Source: Erysipelothrix piscisicarius (GTDB lineage Bacteria > Bacillota_I > Bacilli_A > Erysipelotrichales > Erysipelotrichaceae). Taken from it: a stretch of DNA of 64,000 bases. The stretch spans positions 1 to 64,000 of the forward strand of contig NZ_CP034234.1 in the NCBI RefSeq assembly GCF_003931795.1, given 5' to 3'. Shown here piece by piece: positions 21,594 to 31,477 of the stretch (positions are counted from its first letter, which is position 1; each line of letters begins with the position of its first letter). Under the pieces are notes generated by a model. That model saw only the letters and a program-made list of their open reading frames with translations, was not told where the DNA came from and did not search any database. The position numbers were made by a program, and so were the translations under genes.

Positions 21594-23143
21594 TATACCT
21601 TAAATTCATGCACCTTGACTACACCACTCAATGTATCAATTGTCACCCATTCCAATCCTTCATCGATAAGTCGACAGACAATCCCTTTTTCAAGCTCATA
21701 CATTCGATTGGATTTACGATCAATCAAAACCATACGTAATCCTTTTCGGGTTTTCTTGTACCCTACAATAATTGCTTCATTATGAGCAATTGGAAATAAA
21801 TCTTCATATTGTGATGGAAAGGTTTGTTGGTTTAGAACACGATATTGATTCAACCATACTGAAATCCCTTCACGCATTCCTAATAACCATTCTGAATCAT
21901 TAACGGATGCGATATTATAATAGATATTCGCATCATGCTTTAATAAATTTTGGTCATCCAACTGATACTCAAAGACCCCTTTAAAACAACGGGTTCGATT
22001 CATTTTACTGCAATAACCAAAAAGGAAATTATCACCAAATCTGCGCATCATCCCTGCCCCAGAAACGACCTTAAACGTTGATCGTGTGAGAAGGTTAAAG
22101 CGATAGATGTTGGGACATGACACAGAATCTGTTTGTCCTGAAAAGTAAAGCGTATGATTGTGAAGAATTGCTTGATCCAAGAGTTCCAGGCATCCATCCA
22201 AATAGGGCGTGACAAAGTCAATCGTGTTTGAATCCATGCGATAGATTAAATAACAATCATCACCATGACTGTTCTCATAAGCATAATCGACACGAAAGAC
22301 ACAGCGATGATCTGTTGCATCTAAATATTTAATTTTCGCAATCTTCTGACTTAAGAAAATATCATTTTTAGTTCCCGTTTTAAAATCGAACCGAACCAGA
22401 CGCGTTCGATGCTTATGCATATCCACAGCACAATAGAAAAGATATGAATGTGTCGCCGTAAGCAATTCAATCTTCTCCGAAATGGGTTCATTTAAATCAT
22501 AATATTCACTCCGTATTTGAGGATTTAAAGTCTCTTCTTTCTCGACGTTTGGAAATTCATCCATAATTTTTAGATTTACATTCCATTCATTTAAAACTTT
22601 TTCTACGGTTTCTTTTGAATGATTAAAATTATTTTGAAAAGATTGATGGAGGCAAGTTTGGGGAAGGATAATATCAATATCTTTGAGGGCACTCTCTAAG
22701 GTTTCATAACCACCCCATGGTTCGTGATGGTAATAGTTTAAGTCATCCACACACAAGTCAAACATACGATTGGTACCAATCACGTCAAAAAGTTGTGGCA
22801 TGGATGCCTTTCCCATTCCCATCTCCTGTGTTTTATGATACGTCTCATCCGGTGTCGATAAGATTAATTTATAAAATGTGTAACCTTGACTCAATGTCCA
22901 CGCATAAAATCCATCCAGAACCGTTTGTTCGGTTGAACCATTCACAATCGAGCACACCAAAGTAGGCCAAAGACTTTTTTCTAAGATTCGGACATACGTA
23001 TAAAAATAATCGGTAAACCCTTGATAGTCTGATGCCGACATTTTTTGTGTTGTCTTTTCTAAGAGAAAATAGAACAACGCATCATCCTTTTGACTTTGTT
23101 GGCGGACCGTATCCATGATTGTCCAAAAATTTACTTGATTCAT
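21593..23143 (-). CDS. DUF4240-like protein with long C-terminal beta-rich region
   Basis: 516 residues, cytoplasmic. The first about 130 residues (NQVNFWTIMDTVRQQS, LEKSLWPTLVCSIVNGSTEQTVLDGFYAWTLSQGYTFYK, ILSTPDETY) follow the DUF4240 pattern: FW-I-D-R, then W-A..I-GG-SDD-F--FR-WL--G---Y---L--PD. From about residue 210 the protein changes to a run of short beta-strand units (DMHKHRTRLVRFDFKTG, HTLYFSGQTDSVSCPNIYRFN, NEAIIVGYKKTRKGLRMVLIDRKSNRMYEL), which looks like a beta-propeller. This combination is not one I know. It is a single gene with its own promoter region at 23144-23263. Function unknown. Confidence 0.75.
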   Translation of the reverse strand: MNQVNFWTIMDTVRQQSQKDDALFYFLLEKTTQKMSASDYQGFTDYFYTYVRILEKSLWPTLVCSIVNGSTEQTVLDGFYAWTLSQGYTFYKLILSTPDETYHKTQEMGMGKASMPQLFDVIGTNRMFDLCVDDLNYYHHEPWGGYETLESALKDIDIILPQTCLHQSFQNNFNHSKETVEKVLNEWNVNLKIMDEFPNVEKEETLNPQIRSEYYDLNEPISEKIELLTATHSYLFYCAVDMHKHRTRLVRFDFKTGTKNDIFLSQKIAKIKYLDATDHRCVFRVDYAYENSHGDDCYLIYRMDSNTIDFVTPYLDGCLELLDQAILHNHTLYFSGQTDSVSCPNIYRFNLLTRSTFKVVSGAGMMRRFGDNFLFGYCSKMNRTRCFKGVFEYQLDDQNLLKHDANIYYNIASVNDSEWLLGMREGISVWLNQYRVLNQQTFPSQYEDLFPIAHNEAIIVGYKKTRKGLRMVLIDRKSNRMYELEKGIVCRLIDEGLEWVTIDTLSGVVKVHEFKV

Positions 23144-23245
23144 AAAAATACCTCATTTCACCGTTTCATCACAAATAATATAAGCGATTTCGAGAAAATG
23201 GATGGAACTATGTTATCTAAGTGAACAAATTTGTCATCAAAATTA

Positions 23246-23270
23246 AAAAAATAGCCTTTCAGGCTATTTT
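23246..23270 (-). terminator. Terminator of the hydrolase gene
   Basis: AAAATAGCCT / AGGCTATTTT stem; the TAG stop at 23264-23266 is part of the hairpin. Confidence 0.8.
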
Positions 23271-24118
23271 ATGGGTGTTGTGCGATCATCAAGCCAGTCA
23301 ATACTATCTTGCATGACTTCCATACCATTAGGCTCATCGTATAAAACGTGCCTCATGTGTGGATAAATTTTGAGTTGCTTATCCTTCGACTTAATTGAAT
23401 CGTAAAACGTTTCCGAGATATCTTTGGGAACCGTAGGATCTGCTTCCCCTTGTGCAATAAAGGTTGGGTAGCGATAGGCATCAAATTGAGACATTATTGT
23501 CTCTGCGCCATCAAGGAAGACGGTCTTCGCAAAGCGTACTGTAAAATAGGAAAGCTTGAGTGGATTTTTACTGGTAAACGCATAATCACGTTCAAGTGCT
23601 TCTTTTTTAACGGGATTATTTAATTCCAAAGAATCCCCTGAAAACTTTACCAACAGATCATCCGCAAGCTTATTCATGACTTTAAGTGCCAGTTTATTCG
23701 GACCGCGTACGGCACTGACATAGCCTACTGCAGGACCTAAAAAGACTTGTCCACTTAAACTATTAGGATACTTGACCCCATACAAGGCGGAAATCAAGCC
23801 TCCCATACTGAAACCAAGTGTAAAAATGGGACGATGAATATTTTCACGCGTCGCCAAGCGTATGATTGTATGGAGGTCTTTAACGTACGTCTGAAATGAA
23901 TCAATATCACCACGCGCAGACTTCGTCTTACCATGCCCTCTCATATCATAGCGATAGACCGAATAATTATGGTCATTTAATAATCGGGCATAAACATCAT
24001 AATCACCCGAATGATTCGTAAATCCATGACACATCACCACAACCCCACGGGGTTTGGGTACGGTGTTTTTAATATAAAATAACGAAGCATCCTGACTCAC
24101 TTTTAAATAATCATACAT
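23264..24118 (-). CDS. Alpha/beta hydrolase, monoacylglycerol lipase-like
   Basis: 284-residue serine hydrolase of the S33/Hydrolase_4 group that cleaves monoacylglycerols, lysophospholipids or similar esters. The oxyanion-loop motif VMCHGFTNHSGDY is at about 30-42, the nucleophile elbow GFSMGG at about 104-109, the acid Asp in IAQGEADPTVP near 233 and the catalytic His in PHMRHVLYDEP near 263. All three triad residues are in place and the length is normal. No signal peptide is visible. It is a single gene ending in its own terminator; a role in host lipid use is plausible but not shown. Confidence 0.88.
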   Translation of the reverse strand: MYDYLKVSQDASLFYIKNTVPKPRGVVVMCHGFTNHSGDYDVYARLLNDHNYSVYRYDMRGHGKTKSARGDIDSFQTYVKDLHTIIRLATRENIHRPIFTLGFSMGGLISALYGVKYPNSLSGQVFLGPAVGYVSAVRGPNKLALKVMNKLADDLLVKFSGDSLELNNPVKKEALERDYAFTSKNPLKLSYFTVRFAKTVFLDGAETIMSQFDAYRYPTFIAQGEADPTVPKDISETFYDSIKSKDKQLKIYPHMRHVLYDEPNGMEVMQDSIDWLDDRTTPIK

Positions 24119-24161
24119 TTTTATACCTCACATTCTCTAAAACATCATACCACGACACGCC

Positions 24162-24979
24162 CTAATCATCATCTTCATTAAACGCTTCAAGAAAATGGTG
24201 TGATGTTTCATCATCAAAATACGAGATTACCTTGTTTAAATTTACCTGCTCAACACTTCGGAAAATATTTGCCTCAATAAAAGGATTAATCTTCTTATAT
24301 TCTTGAATCCATGACTTAATTTCTATGCGCTTACTCTTTGACTCATGATCGAAGCTATGCTCTGTAAAGCGACAGGCGCATTGAAGAAAGGTGAGTCCCG
24401 TATAATGAACCCAACGTAAAATCGCTGCTTCACGGACCAAATAAAGCGGTCTGATTAATTCAATATGTGGATGACTTGTGGACTTTAGACGGGGCATCAT
24501 CGTTCCAACCTGACCCCATAAAACATATTCATCAGAATTGTCTCAATCACATCATCATAGTGATGTCCGAGTGCAATTTTATTACATCCTAAAGACTCCG
24601 CAAATTCATAAAGATGTCCGCGACGCATCCGTGCACACAAATAGCAGGGATTCTTTTCAATTGTATCCACATAGTCAAAAATCTTAGCGTCAAAGATTGT
24701 GACATCCAAGCCCAGTAAATCTGCATTTTTCTTTATTTGTTCACGATTAAAAGGTGCATAGCCGGGATCCATCACCAAATACTTAACCGTAAATGGAACC
24801 TTGGAATGTTGAACGAGAATACTAAAGCATAATGCCATGAGCATGCTGTCCTTTCCTCCTGAAATACACACGCCAATACAATCCCCTTCTTGAATTAAAT
24901 CATAGTTCGAGATTCCCTTCATAAATGGCGTCCAAATATCTTTACGATACGTTTTTAAAATGATATTTTGATGCGTCAT
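24162..24979 (-). pseudogene. ttcA: TtcA/TilS-like tRNA thiolation ATPase, one frameshift
   Basis: PP-loop ATPase resembling TtcA, which makes 2-thiocytidine in tRNA. The upstream part (24497-24979) has CISGGKDSMLMAL (PP-loop), PCYLCARMRRG (first Cys pair) and ALGHHYDDVIETILMNMFYG. The downstream part (24162-24500) has the second Cys pair in FLQCACRFTEHS. The frame breaks at 24500: TATGGGGTCAGG lacks one G that would restore FYGGQVGTMMPRL, the conserved TtcA junction. The two pieces overlap by ATGA, which mimics coupled genes, but the break in mid-domain argues for a single gene. Either a true one-base deletion or a sequence error in a G run. Confidence 0.8.
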
Positions 24980-25021
24980 AACCGCTACTCCTTTTGCTTG
25001 TAATCAAATCCTAACATAAAC

Positions 25022-26122
25022 TCAAAACGTCACGCAATAAAAAACCAAGCTGTCGCGATACAGCGACCCTTGGTTCTTAGGATGTTTACGTTGTTTCTCC
25101 ACATTGGCCCGTAACTGTCCACATGCAGCATCAATTTCACTTCACTTTTCACGTCGAATGGTACATTGAATTCCATTACGTTTGAGGTAATCATAAAATT
25201 TCGCAGCTTGCTCAGGCTTTGTTTGACGGAATGGATTTTCATCCACTTCGTTATAAGGGATGAGGTTGACATATGCATTCATACCTCGGATTAGTTGTAC
25301 TAATTCCTTGGCATGTTCTAATTGATCATTCACGTTATCAATTAGAATGTACTCAAACGTCAAACGGCGATTGCTTTGATCTTGATAATATTTTAAAGCT
25401 GAAAACAACTTCTCAAGATTAAACATCTTATTGACCGGCATAATCTCAGACCGAAGGGTATCGTTAGGCGCATGAAGCGAAATCGCAAGGTTTACCTGTG
25501 TTTTCTCATCTGCGAATTTTCGAATCACTGGAGCAACACCGGAAGTTGAAACCGTAATGTGTCGAGCACCAATGCCCAAACCATGATCATGATTTACAAT
25601 CCGAAGGAAACGCATGATATTATCATAATTATCAAACGGTTCCCCAATTCCCATGACGACAATATGACTGACACGCTTGTCTTGTTCATCCAAATGACGT
25701 TGTACAAACATAATTTGGTTGACCACCTCAGCTGTAGTCAAATTTCGCTTTTTCTTTAAGAGACCGGATGCACAGAACTTACAGCCCATTGCGCAGCCCA
25801 CCTGCGACGTTACACAAACACTATATCCATAGTCATGTTTCATCATTACCGTCTCAATAAGCGCCCCATCATGACACTCAAGCAAAAATTTAGTCGTTTC
25901 ATCTGAAGCGACTTGTTTCATAACAACATTTAACGTATCCAAGACAAAATCTTGTTTTAATTTTTCTCGTAAAGCAATGCTTAAATCACTCATCTCATCA
26001 AACGAATTTACACGTTTTTGATAGAGCCATTGAAAAAATTGTTTTGCGCGAAAACGTTTCTCCCCATACGACTCAAAGAGATCGCCCATTTCATTTAAAT
26101 CATATTCATAGATTGCTTTCAT
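25022..26122 (-). pseudogene. rlmN: RlmN, 23S rRNA/tRNA adenine C2 methyltransferase, C-terminal frameshift
   Basis: Radical SAM enzyme methylating A2503 of 23S rRNA and A37 of some tRNAs. Start MKAIYEYDLNEM at 26120-26122 is preferred to the in-frame upstream extension because it matches the family N-terminus. The SAM cluster motif CAMGCKFCASG is at about residue 110; GIGEPFDNYDNIMRFLRI and LAISLHAPND follow. After NGIQCTIRREK at 25142 the frame is lost, but the next frame reads SEIDAACGQLRAN, the conserved end containing the catalytic Cys. One base change near 25142 would give a complete protein. The gene's end overlaps a terminator. Confidence 0.88.
25043..25075 (-). terminator. Terminator of rlmN
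   Basis: Long hairpin, arms AACCAAG..TGTCGCG and CAGCGA..CTTGGTT with internal mismatches, followed on the minus strand by a T run (GGTTTTTTATT). Confidence 0.7.
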
Positions 26123-26513
26123 ATTTATCACCGTATCAAGTCTAGCACGGGTAACTGAAACTTCATAGTTCCATATTGCATAATTTAAACTTTTTTTCAC
26201 AAATTAGTTCAATCTAGAATCATATAAAACAATCTTGTGAGAATTGTTAAGGTTCTTAGCAAAATCACAAATAAAAACTCAATCCCCTACAATCTAATTA
26301 GAGATTGCAATTTTAAAATCAAAAGTACCACAACTTATTGTAAGAAAGATTATATTCAAACACGTAAGAATAACGAAATATAACGAAGTAAAAAAAGATA
26401 GAATAAAATAAACTGATTGATTACCTCATATTCTCGACTCTAGATATTCTTAACAGTATTAAAACTACCCACTCCAAAACAACCAAAAATTTGGTCTTGA
26501 ATGTAGAGTAAAT
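26123..26513. other. AT-rich intergenic stretch
   Basis: 391 bp between rlmN and the polysaccharide gene. I see no gene, RNA or strong terminator. Its base composition resembles the AT-rich gene that follows rather than rlmN, so the border of the foreign-looking segment may lie here. Confidence 0.4.
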
Positions 26514-27899
26514 CTAAGCAAAATATTTACTCTTTAGATTTTTAGTCGAATTTATATTTGAAAAAACATAAGAGTTTATCATACTTAAAATTACATAAAG
26601 AATCCAAAAAATATTTTTAAAATTTATTGGGTCAATTAATGACGCAAATAATATAAAGGATTGTAGAAGTAAAGATACTGATATTAAAATTTTCAGGACA
26701 CTAATTGAATAATCTTTGCTTTCATTTGTATTAATTTCACTTAATAAATAACTCGTTTTATAGTAGCTAAACAACAGTGGAGACATTATTCCAAGAAATC
26801 CCACTAATCCTGTTTCTGCAAGCAGTTGTAGAACAATATTATGAACATTTCTTGTAGTTCCCGCTGGTTTTCCTAAAACGAGGTAACCATGTTTGGCAAA
26901 TGATCCCCAGCCCACACCAAAAACTAAGTTTTCCTTAAATAAACTGTATGCTTTATTATATAATTCTATCCGTCCAGAAGTTACTCCGCCCGTCATATTT
27001 GTTCCATTAACTAGTGCATTCAAAGTCATAGTATATCTATGTAAGAACTTTATTTTCAATAAAAACGGAAGACAAATAATGATTAAAATAATAATTCCGA
27101 TAATAGTAGAAACTACTATAGATGCCCTTTTTAACCTACTACCCTGTCTAGCCCTAAAAATGTAATATACGATGAGTGCAACTAAAAAAGCAAGCAATTC
27201 ACCGCGTCGTCCTAATAGTATCAGTGTTAAAGTTAATAAAGCCATAATTGAGTAGAGTCTCAACTTTGACTTAGCATGTAAATCATTATATATTAAGTAG
27301 GATAGTAAAATTATTAATCCAAATACTATGATATATGATGTATATGCAACACCCCCAAACGAAATACTATATCCCTTAAAGAAATATCGCTTTGCTAATT
27401 CTTGAGCTGTTACTGATAAAAGAGGATAAATTAAAGACCAATAGAGATCTTTAAAAACCTGAAAAAATAAAATTATAATTGAAAATACGACTGATGTACC
27501 TAAAAATACTGACAATGATTTTTTTACGTCAATGAGATTTATTTTAGAAAAAACAAAAAAGCCAAAAGTAATAATCATTATAACTATATAAGAAAAACTT
27601 TCCTTATCATGATATGCATCAGGTCTAATAAAATTTAGCAATATGACTATCAACATAAATAAATAAGTATAATGAAAGATATTTAAATTTTCAATACTAA
27701 AATTAGAAAAGTTCTTTAATACAATTCCAATCAGTAATAGTGATAGGACAGCATATCCTAGAACTTGTCTTACTCCAAAATCTTGATAGATAAAATAAGT
27801 ACAGGCATAAACTGATAAAATAGTCATCGGATAATCCAAAAAATCAAATACTTTTTTTTCAAAAATTTCTTTAATATTGCGAGTTAACTTAGTTCCCAT
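26514..27899 (-). CDS. O-antigen ligase / polysaccharide polymerase-like membrane protein
   Basis: 461 residues with about 11 hydrophobic helices and a larger loop (about 265-340) containing RIELYNKAYSLFKENLVFGVGWGSFAKHGYL and NVHNIVLQLLAETGLVGFLGI. H-N...LQ-LAE-G--GF is the Wzy_C signature of O-antigen ligases and polymerases, where the loop carries catalytic Arg and His. It should polymerise or transfer a surface glycan at the outer membrane face. Codon use is much more AT-rich than the flanking genes (many ATA and AAT codons), and it stands beside a truncated gene and a nested IS, so horizontal origin is likely. Confidence 0.82.
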   Translation of the reverse strand: MGTKLTRNIKEIFEKKVFDFLDYPMTILSVYACTYFIYQDFGVRQVLGYAVLSLLLIGIVLKNFSNFSIENLNIFHYTYLFMLIVILLNFIRPDAYHDKESFSYIVIMIITFGFFVFSKINLIDVKKSLSVFLGTSVVFSIIILFFQVFKDLYWSLIYPLLSVTAQELAKRYFFKGYSISFGGVAYTSYIIVFGLIILLSYLIYNDLHAKSKLRLYSIMALLTLTLILLGRRGELLAFLVALIVYYIFRARQGSRLKRASIVVSTIIGIIILIIICLPFLLKIKFLHRYTMTLNALVNGTNMTGGVTSGRIELYNKAYSLFKENLVFGVGWGSFAKHGYLVLGKPAGTTRNVHNIVLQLLAETGLVGFLGIMSPLLFSYYKTSYLLSEINTNESKDYSISVLKILISVSLLLQSFILFASLIDPINFKNIFWILYVILSMINSYVFSNINSTKNLKSKYFA

Positions 27900-28024
27900 T
27901 ATTTCTCCTTTTCAATTCTATCAATTATAGGAAGATACGAATCATTTTTCTATAACTGATAATATTGCTTCTTTCTAAATCATATAAAATAGAAAGAAAT
28001 ATATGTAATTTCCATATATTCAAT

Positions 28025-28147
28025 TTACTTTACTCTAAAATCTTTGTTCTGTTCTAATAATCTATTTAATAAAAATCCCAGAATAATGGAAAGCGGCACA
28101 TAAATTAGACTAAACAATAAAACCTGTGGTCTGGTTTTTCTTTTATC
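28025..28147 (-). pseudogene. C-terminal remnant of a membrane protein, cut by the IS30-type element
   Basis: About 40 codons ending VLLFSLIYVPLSIILGFLLN, then RLLEQNKDFRVK and stop at 28025. The single hydrophobic helix followed by a short basic tail resembles the end of acyltransferase-3 family proteins, which decorate polysaccharides. The 5' part is missing: the frame runs straight into the IS30-type terminal repeat, and nothing matching lies on the far side of the element. The position upstream of the polymerase gene suggests the same glycan locus. Confidence 0.5.
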
Positions 28148-29079
28148 AAATCTCAACCGCACCACTTTCACTTTTATTAAAGTCTATCTCATAGGCCGTT
28201 TTGAAGTCAAATATTTTTCGCGGCATTGAGTTAATTTTGAAGCAAATATCATCAAGATATTGTTGCGCTATATCATACATTGATTTTCCTTTTGGTATAA
28301 ACCTTCTAACGATTGCATTCGCTCGTTCATTGGTTCCACGTTGAAAAGAACAGTATGGATCACACTTATATAGTTTCACACCCAACCGCTTGGCTGTAAT
28401 TCCTAATGTTTTAAATTCAAGGCCATTATCTACTGTTATCGATTTCGTGGTTATATTATTCTCTTCAATAAATTTTCGAATTAAGTTTGATGTGTAATAG
28501 TCATATCGATATTCTGCTTTAATAAGCCAGGTCATTCTTGAGCAGCGGTCTACAATGGATATAATCGCTGCAGATTCATGTCTTACCGATTATAGAGTCG
28601 ATTTCGAGATGGCCAATCTCGTTACGTTCCTCAATGTATTTAGGTCTAAGGCTAATTGGAAGTACCGTTTTCTCTTCCAAGTTCCATCTCAAGTGATTCA
28701 TCATTCCACTAATTCTCTTTTTACGTTTTCGACGTTTATAGCACATTCTATTTGGTTTTATATCAAGTTTACCTTGATTAATCCAGTTATAGACTTGCTG
28801 CGATGAAACACACGGTTTATATGGATGATATCGTTTATAGTTACTCAAGCATACTTCTACCCAATGAACTTTAGGATCATAGTGAGAATGCAGATATTCG
28901 ATTAAGTGGGAATATTTTTCTCGAATATCAATCGTTCGTTTCTTATAGACATTATTTTATATCTAGAAATCGTAGAATGAGATATATTGAGTTTACGTGC
29001 TGCCTTGCGCATAGAGTAGCCGATGCTTAATAGAATATCAATTTGGTCTTTCATTTTTATCTAATTGTTTATACTTCAT
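28146..29079 (-). pseudogene. IS30-family transposase, frameshifted
   Basis: N-terminal helix-turn-helix reads KAARKLNISHSTISRYK with a frame break just after (28950-29060). The middle (28576-28848) has CVSSQQVYNWINQG and EIGHLEIDSIIGKT, whose Asp is the first DDE residue. The C-terminal block (28146-28535) has SITVDNGLEFKTLG (second Asp) and CDPYCSFQRGTNERANAIVRR (catalytic Glu), ideal for IS30. At least three indels separate the blocks. The TGA stop uses two bases outside the element. Confidence 0.85.
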
Positions 29080-29091
29080 ATGGGAGCTTAG

Positions 29092-30475
29092 TGAACCGCA
29101 CCCCGAATCTTGGACAAAGATGAGGAGGTGCGGTTTTATGCTAAGCTAACACGAAAACAAAATTGAAATATATGAAAACGAAAGTTAGGACAATCAGTAT
29201 GTTCATTAGTAAATGAGTATGGTATTAATAAATCAAGTATTAAATATTTGGTAAGACTTATCGATCAACATGGCCCAATGTTCTAAGACGAAACAAAACT
29301 TTTATTCTCATGAATTTAAGTCAAAAGTAATAAATCGGATATTAATGGATGGAGAAAGTACAATAGCTGTCGCCATCGAACTTGGATTAAGTTCTGATGG
29401 ATTGATTTACAATTGATTAAAATTATAAAGAAAACGGCTATAATGTCATAGAACGGAAACGAGGTAAACCATCTATGACAAAACCAACTAAACTATTAAC
29501 AGTTAATGATGAACTAAAGGCATTGAAGAAAAACAAGTATTTGGAAGCGGAGAATGAATATTTAAAAATTGAATGCCGTAGTGAAACAAAGGGTGGAGCG
29601 CGAAAAGAAGAAAACCAGAGTAGTTTCACTACGACAAAATATCCCTTAGAGATTCTTTTAAAATATCCGGACTCGCTCGATCTACTTACTACTTACGTTT
29701 CAAAATTGATTTTGATACCAAAACGACGAACTCATGCAAGAGATTATAGAAATCTATTATGATCACAAAGGACGATATGGTTATCGTAGAATTACTTTAG
29801 AACTAAATAATCGAGGAATTCGTGTAAATCACAAGAAAGTCTTGAGACTTATGAATAAATGGGATTACATTCAATCATAAGAAAGAAACGTATTCTTCAT
29901 ATAAAGGGACAGTGGGAACCATTGTTGAGAATCGAGTTCAAAGAGATTTTGAAGCTGATAAACCCAATCAAAATGGTTTACGGATATCACTGAGTTTAAT
30001 GTGCAAGGAAGAAAATCTATTCACCAATACTTGATGCATATGGTAGATACATTGTATCTTACAACATATCTACAAGTCCTAATTTGATCAAACTAGAGAC
30101 ATGCTTCACAAGGCATTTTCTTGTAACGATACGCAAGGAATTATTCATTCGGATAGAGGATGGCAATACCAACATCAATTTTATGTGAAAGAATTAGAAG
30201 CACATTCGATGATTAGAAGTATGTCAAGAAAGGAAATAGTATTGATAACGGACTCATGGAGGGCTTTTGGGCTACTAAAATCAGAAATGTATTATGACCA
30301 AGAACATAAGTATAAAAAGGTAGAAGAATTAGTTGATGCAATTGATGAATATATCGACTCTTATAATAACAAGAGAATTAAGAGCAAACTAAAAGGACTG
30401 ACCCCTGTTCAATACAGGAATCAATCCTTAAATTTAAAAGATAATTAGCTTGTCCAAAATTTGGGGTTCAGTTCA
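29092..30475 (+). mobile_element. IS3-family element nested in the IS30-type element
   Basis: 1,384 bp with imperfect 26-bp inverted ends: TGAACCGCACCCCGAATC..GGACAA on the left and TGAACTGAACCCCAAATT..GGACAA read inward from the right. TAG occurs on both outer sides (29089-29091 and 30476-30478), a 3-bp target duplication as expected for IS3. This is a different element from copies 1 and 2. Confidence 0.88.
29139..30448 (+). pseudogene. IS3-family transposase (OrfAB), frameshifted
   Basis: OrfA-type start KQKIEIYE-R-LGQSV with an HTH and a second HTH-like unit FYSHEFKSKVINRIL. A coiled region is followed by OrfB: GRYGYR-RITLELNNRGI, IHSIIRKKRYSSY, TDITEFNV (first Asp), IIHSDRGWQYQH (second Asp) and DNGLMEGFWATKI (Glu) in several frames. 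At least eight indels; inactive as written. Confidence 0.8.
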
Positions 30476-30544
30476 TAGTCGGGTGGGCTCCTTTTATTAT
30501 ACAAAAACAACCGCACCTTGGGTGGTGCGGTTGAGATTTATTTA

Positions 30545-30573
30545 GGAAAACACACTTCTAGAGTGTGTTTTTC
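30545..30573 (-). terminator. Terminator of the siderophore transporter operon
   Basis: AAAACACACT / AGTGTGTTTT stem downstream of the binding-protein stop at 30597 and just outside the IS30-type right end. Confidence 0.65.
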
Positions 30574-30596
30574 CGGTAATAGTTTTAATGATTCAA

Positions 30597-31477
30597 TCAT
30601 GGATAAAACTGCGGTTGTTCCTCTTCGGTTAGGTACCAAACTTCAGGATCCACATAGATGATATGGCCGTTTTGGTAAGCACGCGTTGCTTTCACAAAGG
30701 CATTGTCCATCAAGACTTCCGCATTTCCTTCACCACCGGTTCCCCGGGAGCGATCCATTACAAGGATATAATCAGGGTTAAGGTCTTGGATTTGCTCGAA
30801 GGAGAGGGTAGAACCATGGGTTGAGACATCAAATTGTTTGGATACGGGCGTAAATCCGAAATCACGGTACACATGATCATATCGGCTTTCAGGTCCGAAG
30901 GCTTTAATCTCATTACCATTGGCCATTAAGAAAAGCAAGGTGCCCGCTTGTTTTTGTGCTTCATTTTTGAATGCATCTACCTGACTTTCTAAATCAGTCA
31001 TCAAGCCTTCAAGATCACGTCCTGGGTAGAGTTGATGAAGTATCTCAGTATTTGCCTTCATCGATGCGATTAAGCCATCGGGATGGCTGTCTCTTCCCAT
31101 ATAGATGGTAGGGGCAATTTTTGAGAGGGCTTCGTAATGTTTGGCACTGCGAGATAACGATAAGATCCGGGTGTGCTGCGCTTATGCGTTCATAATTGGG
31201 CTCAAAAAAGCGTACCAATATCGGTAAGGTTTGGGTCCAACTTTGACTTAAGCGTTGTCGTTAAGGAGGCAGTAGGCACCCCGGAAATTGGTAAATCATA
31301 GGATTCCATCATATCAATGATTCCCATATCAAAGACAAATACGTTCTGTGGGTTTTCGTTAACCTCGGTTGTTCCTAATTTATGTGTAATGGAAAGGGTG
31401 GTATCTTTTGTTTTTTGAGGTTTACATACCGTCACGAAGATGAGGGCAAAGCACACGATTAATGTTTTAAAGTTCAT
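30597..31477 (-). pseudogene. Siderophore ABC transporter substrate-binding lipoprotein, two frameshifts
   Basis: FatB/CeuE-type iron-siderophore binding protein tethered outside the membrane. N-terminus MNFKTLIVCFALIFVTVCKPQ has a poor lipobox but a Cys in the right place. HKLGTTEVNENPQNVFVFDMG opens the periplasmic-binding fold, and the C-terminal half (30597-31100) carries AFGPESRYDHVYRDFGFTPV, typical of catecholate-siderophore binders. The frame is lost at a T6 run near 31202 and regained after a missing base near 31145; removing one T and adding one base joins LFEPNYERISAAHPDLIVIS to the rest. About 293 residues when joined. Last gene of its operon. Confidence 0.85.

Larger units (their letters stand above)
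28148..30539. mobile_element. IS30-family element interrupted by an IS3-family element
   Basis: Perfect 18-bp terminal inverted repeats: AAATCTCAACCGCACCAC at 28148-28165 and its complement at 30522-30539. The transposase is on the minus strand. Removing the inner element (29092-30475) and one copy of its TAG target duplication leaves about 1.0 kb, a normal IS30 size. The right end forms a strong hairpin, CAACCGCACC / GGTGCGGTTG (30508-30533). Confidence 0.85.

Noticed and set aside
24162-24979. Two overlapping genes, as a two-subunit tRNA thiolase
   Set aside because: The split falls inside a conserved motif and is repaired by a single G.
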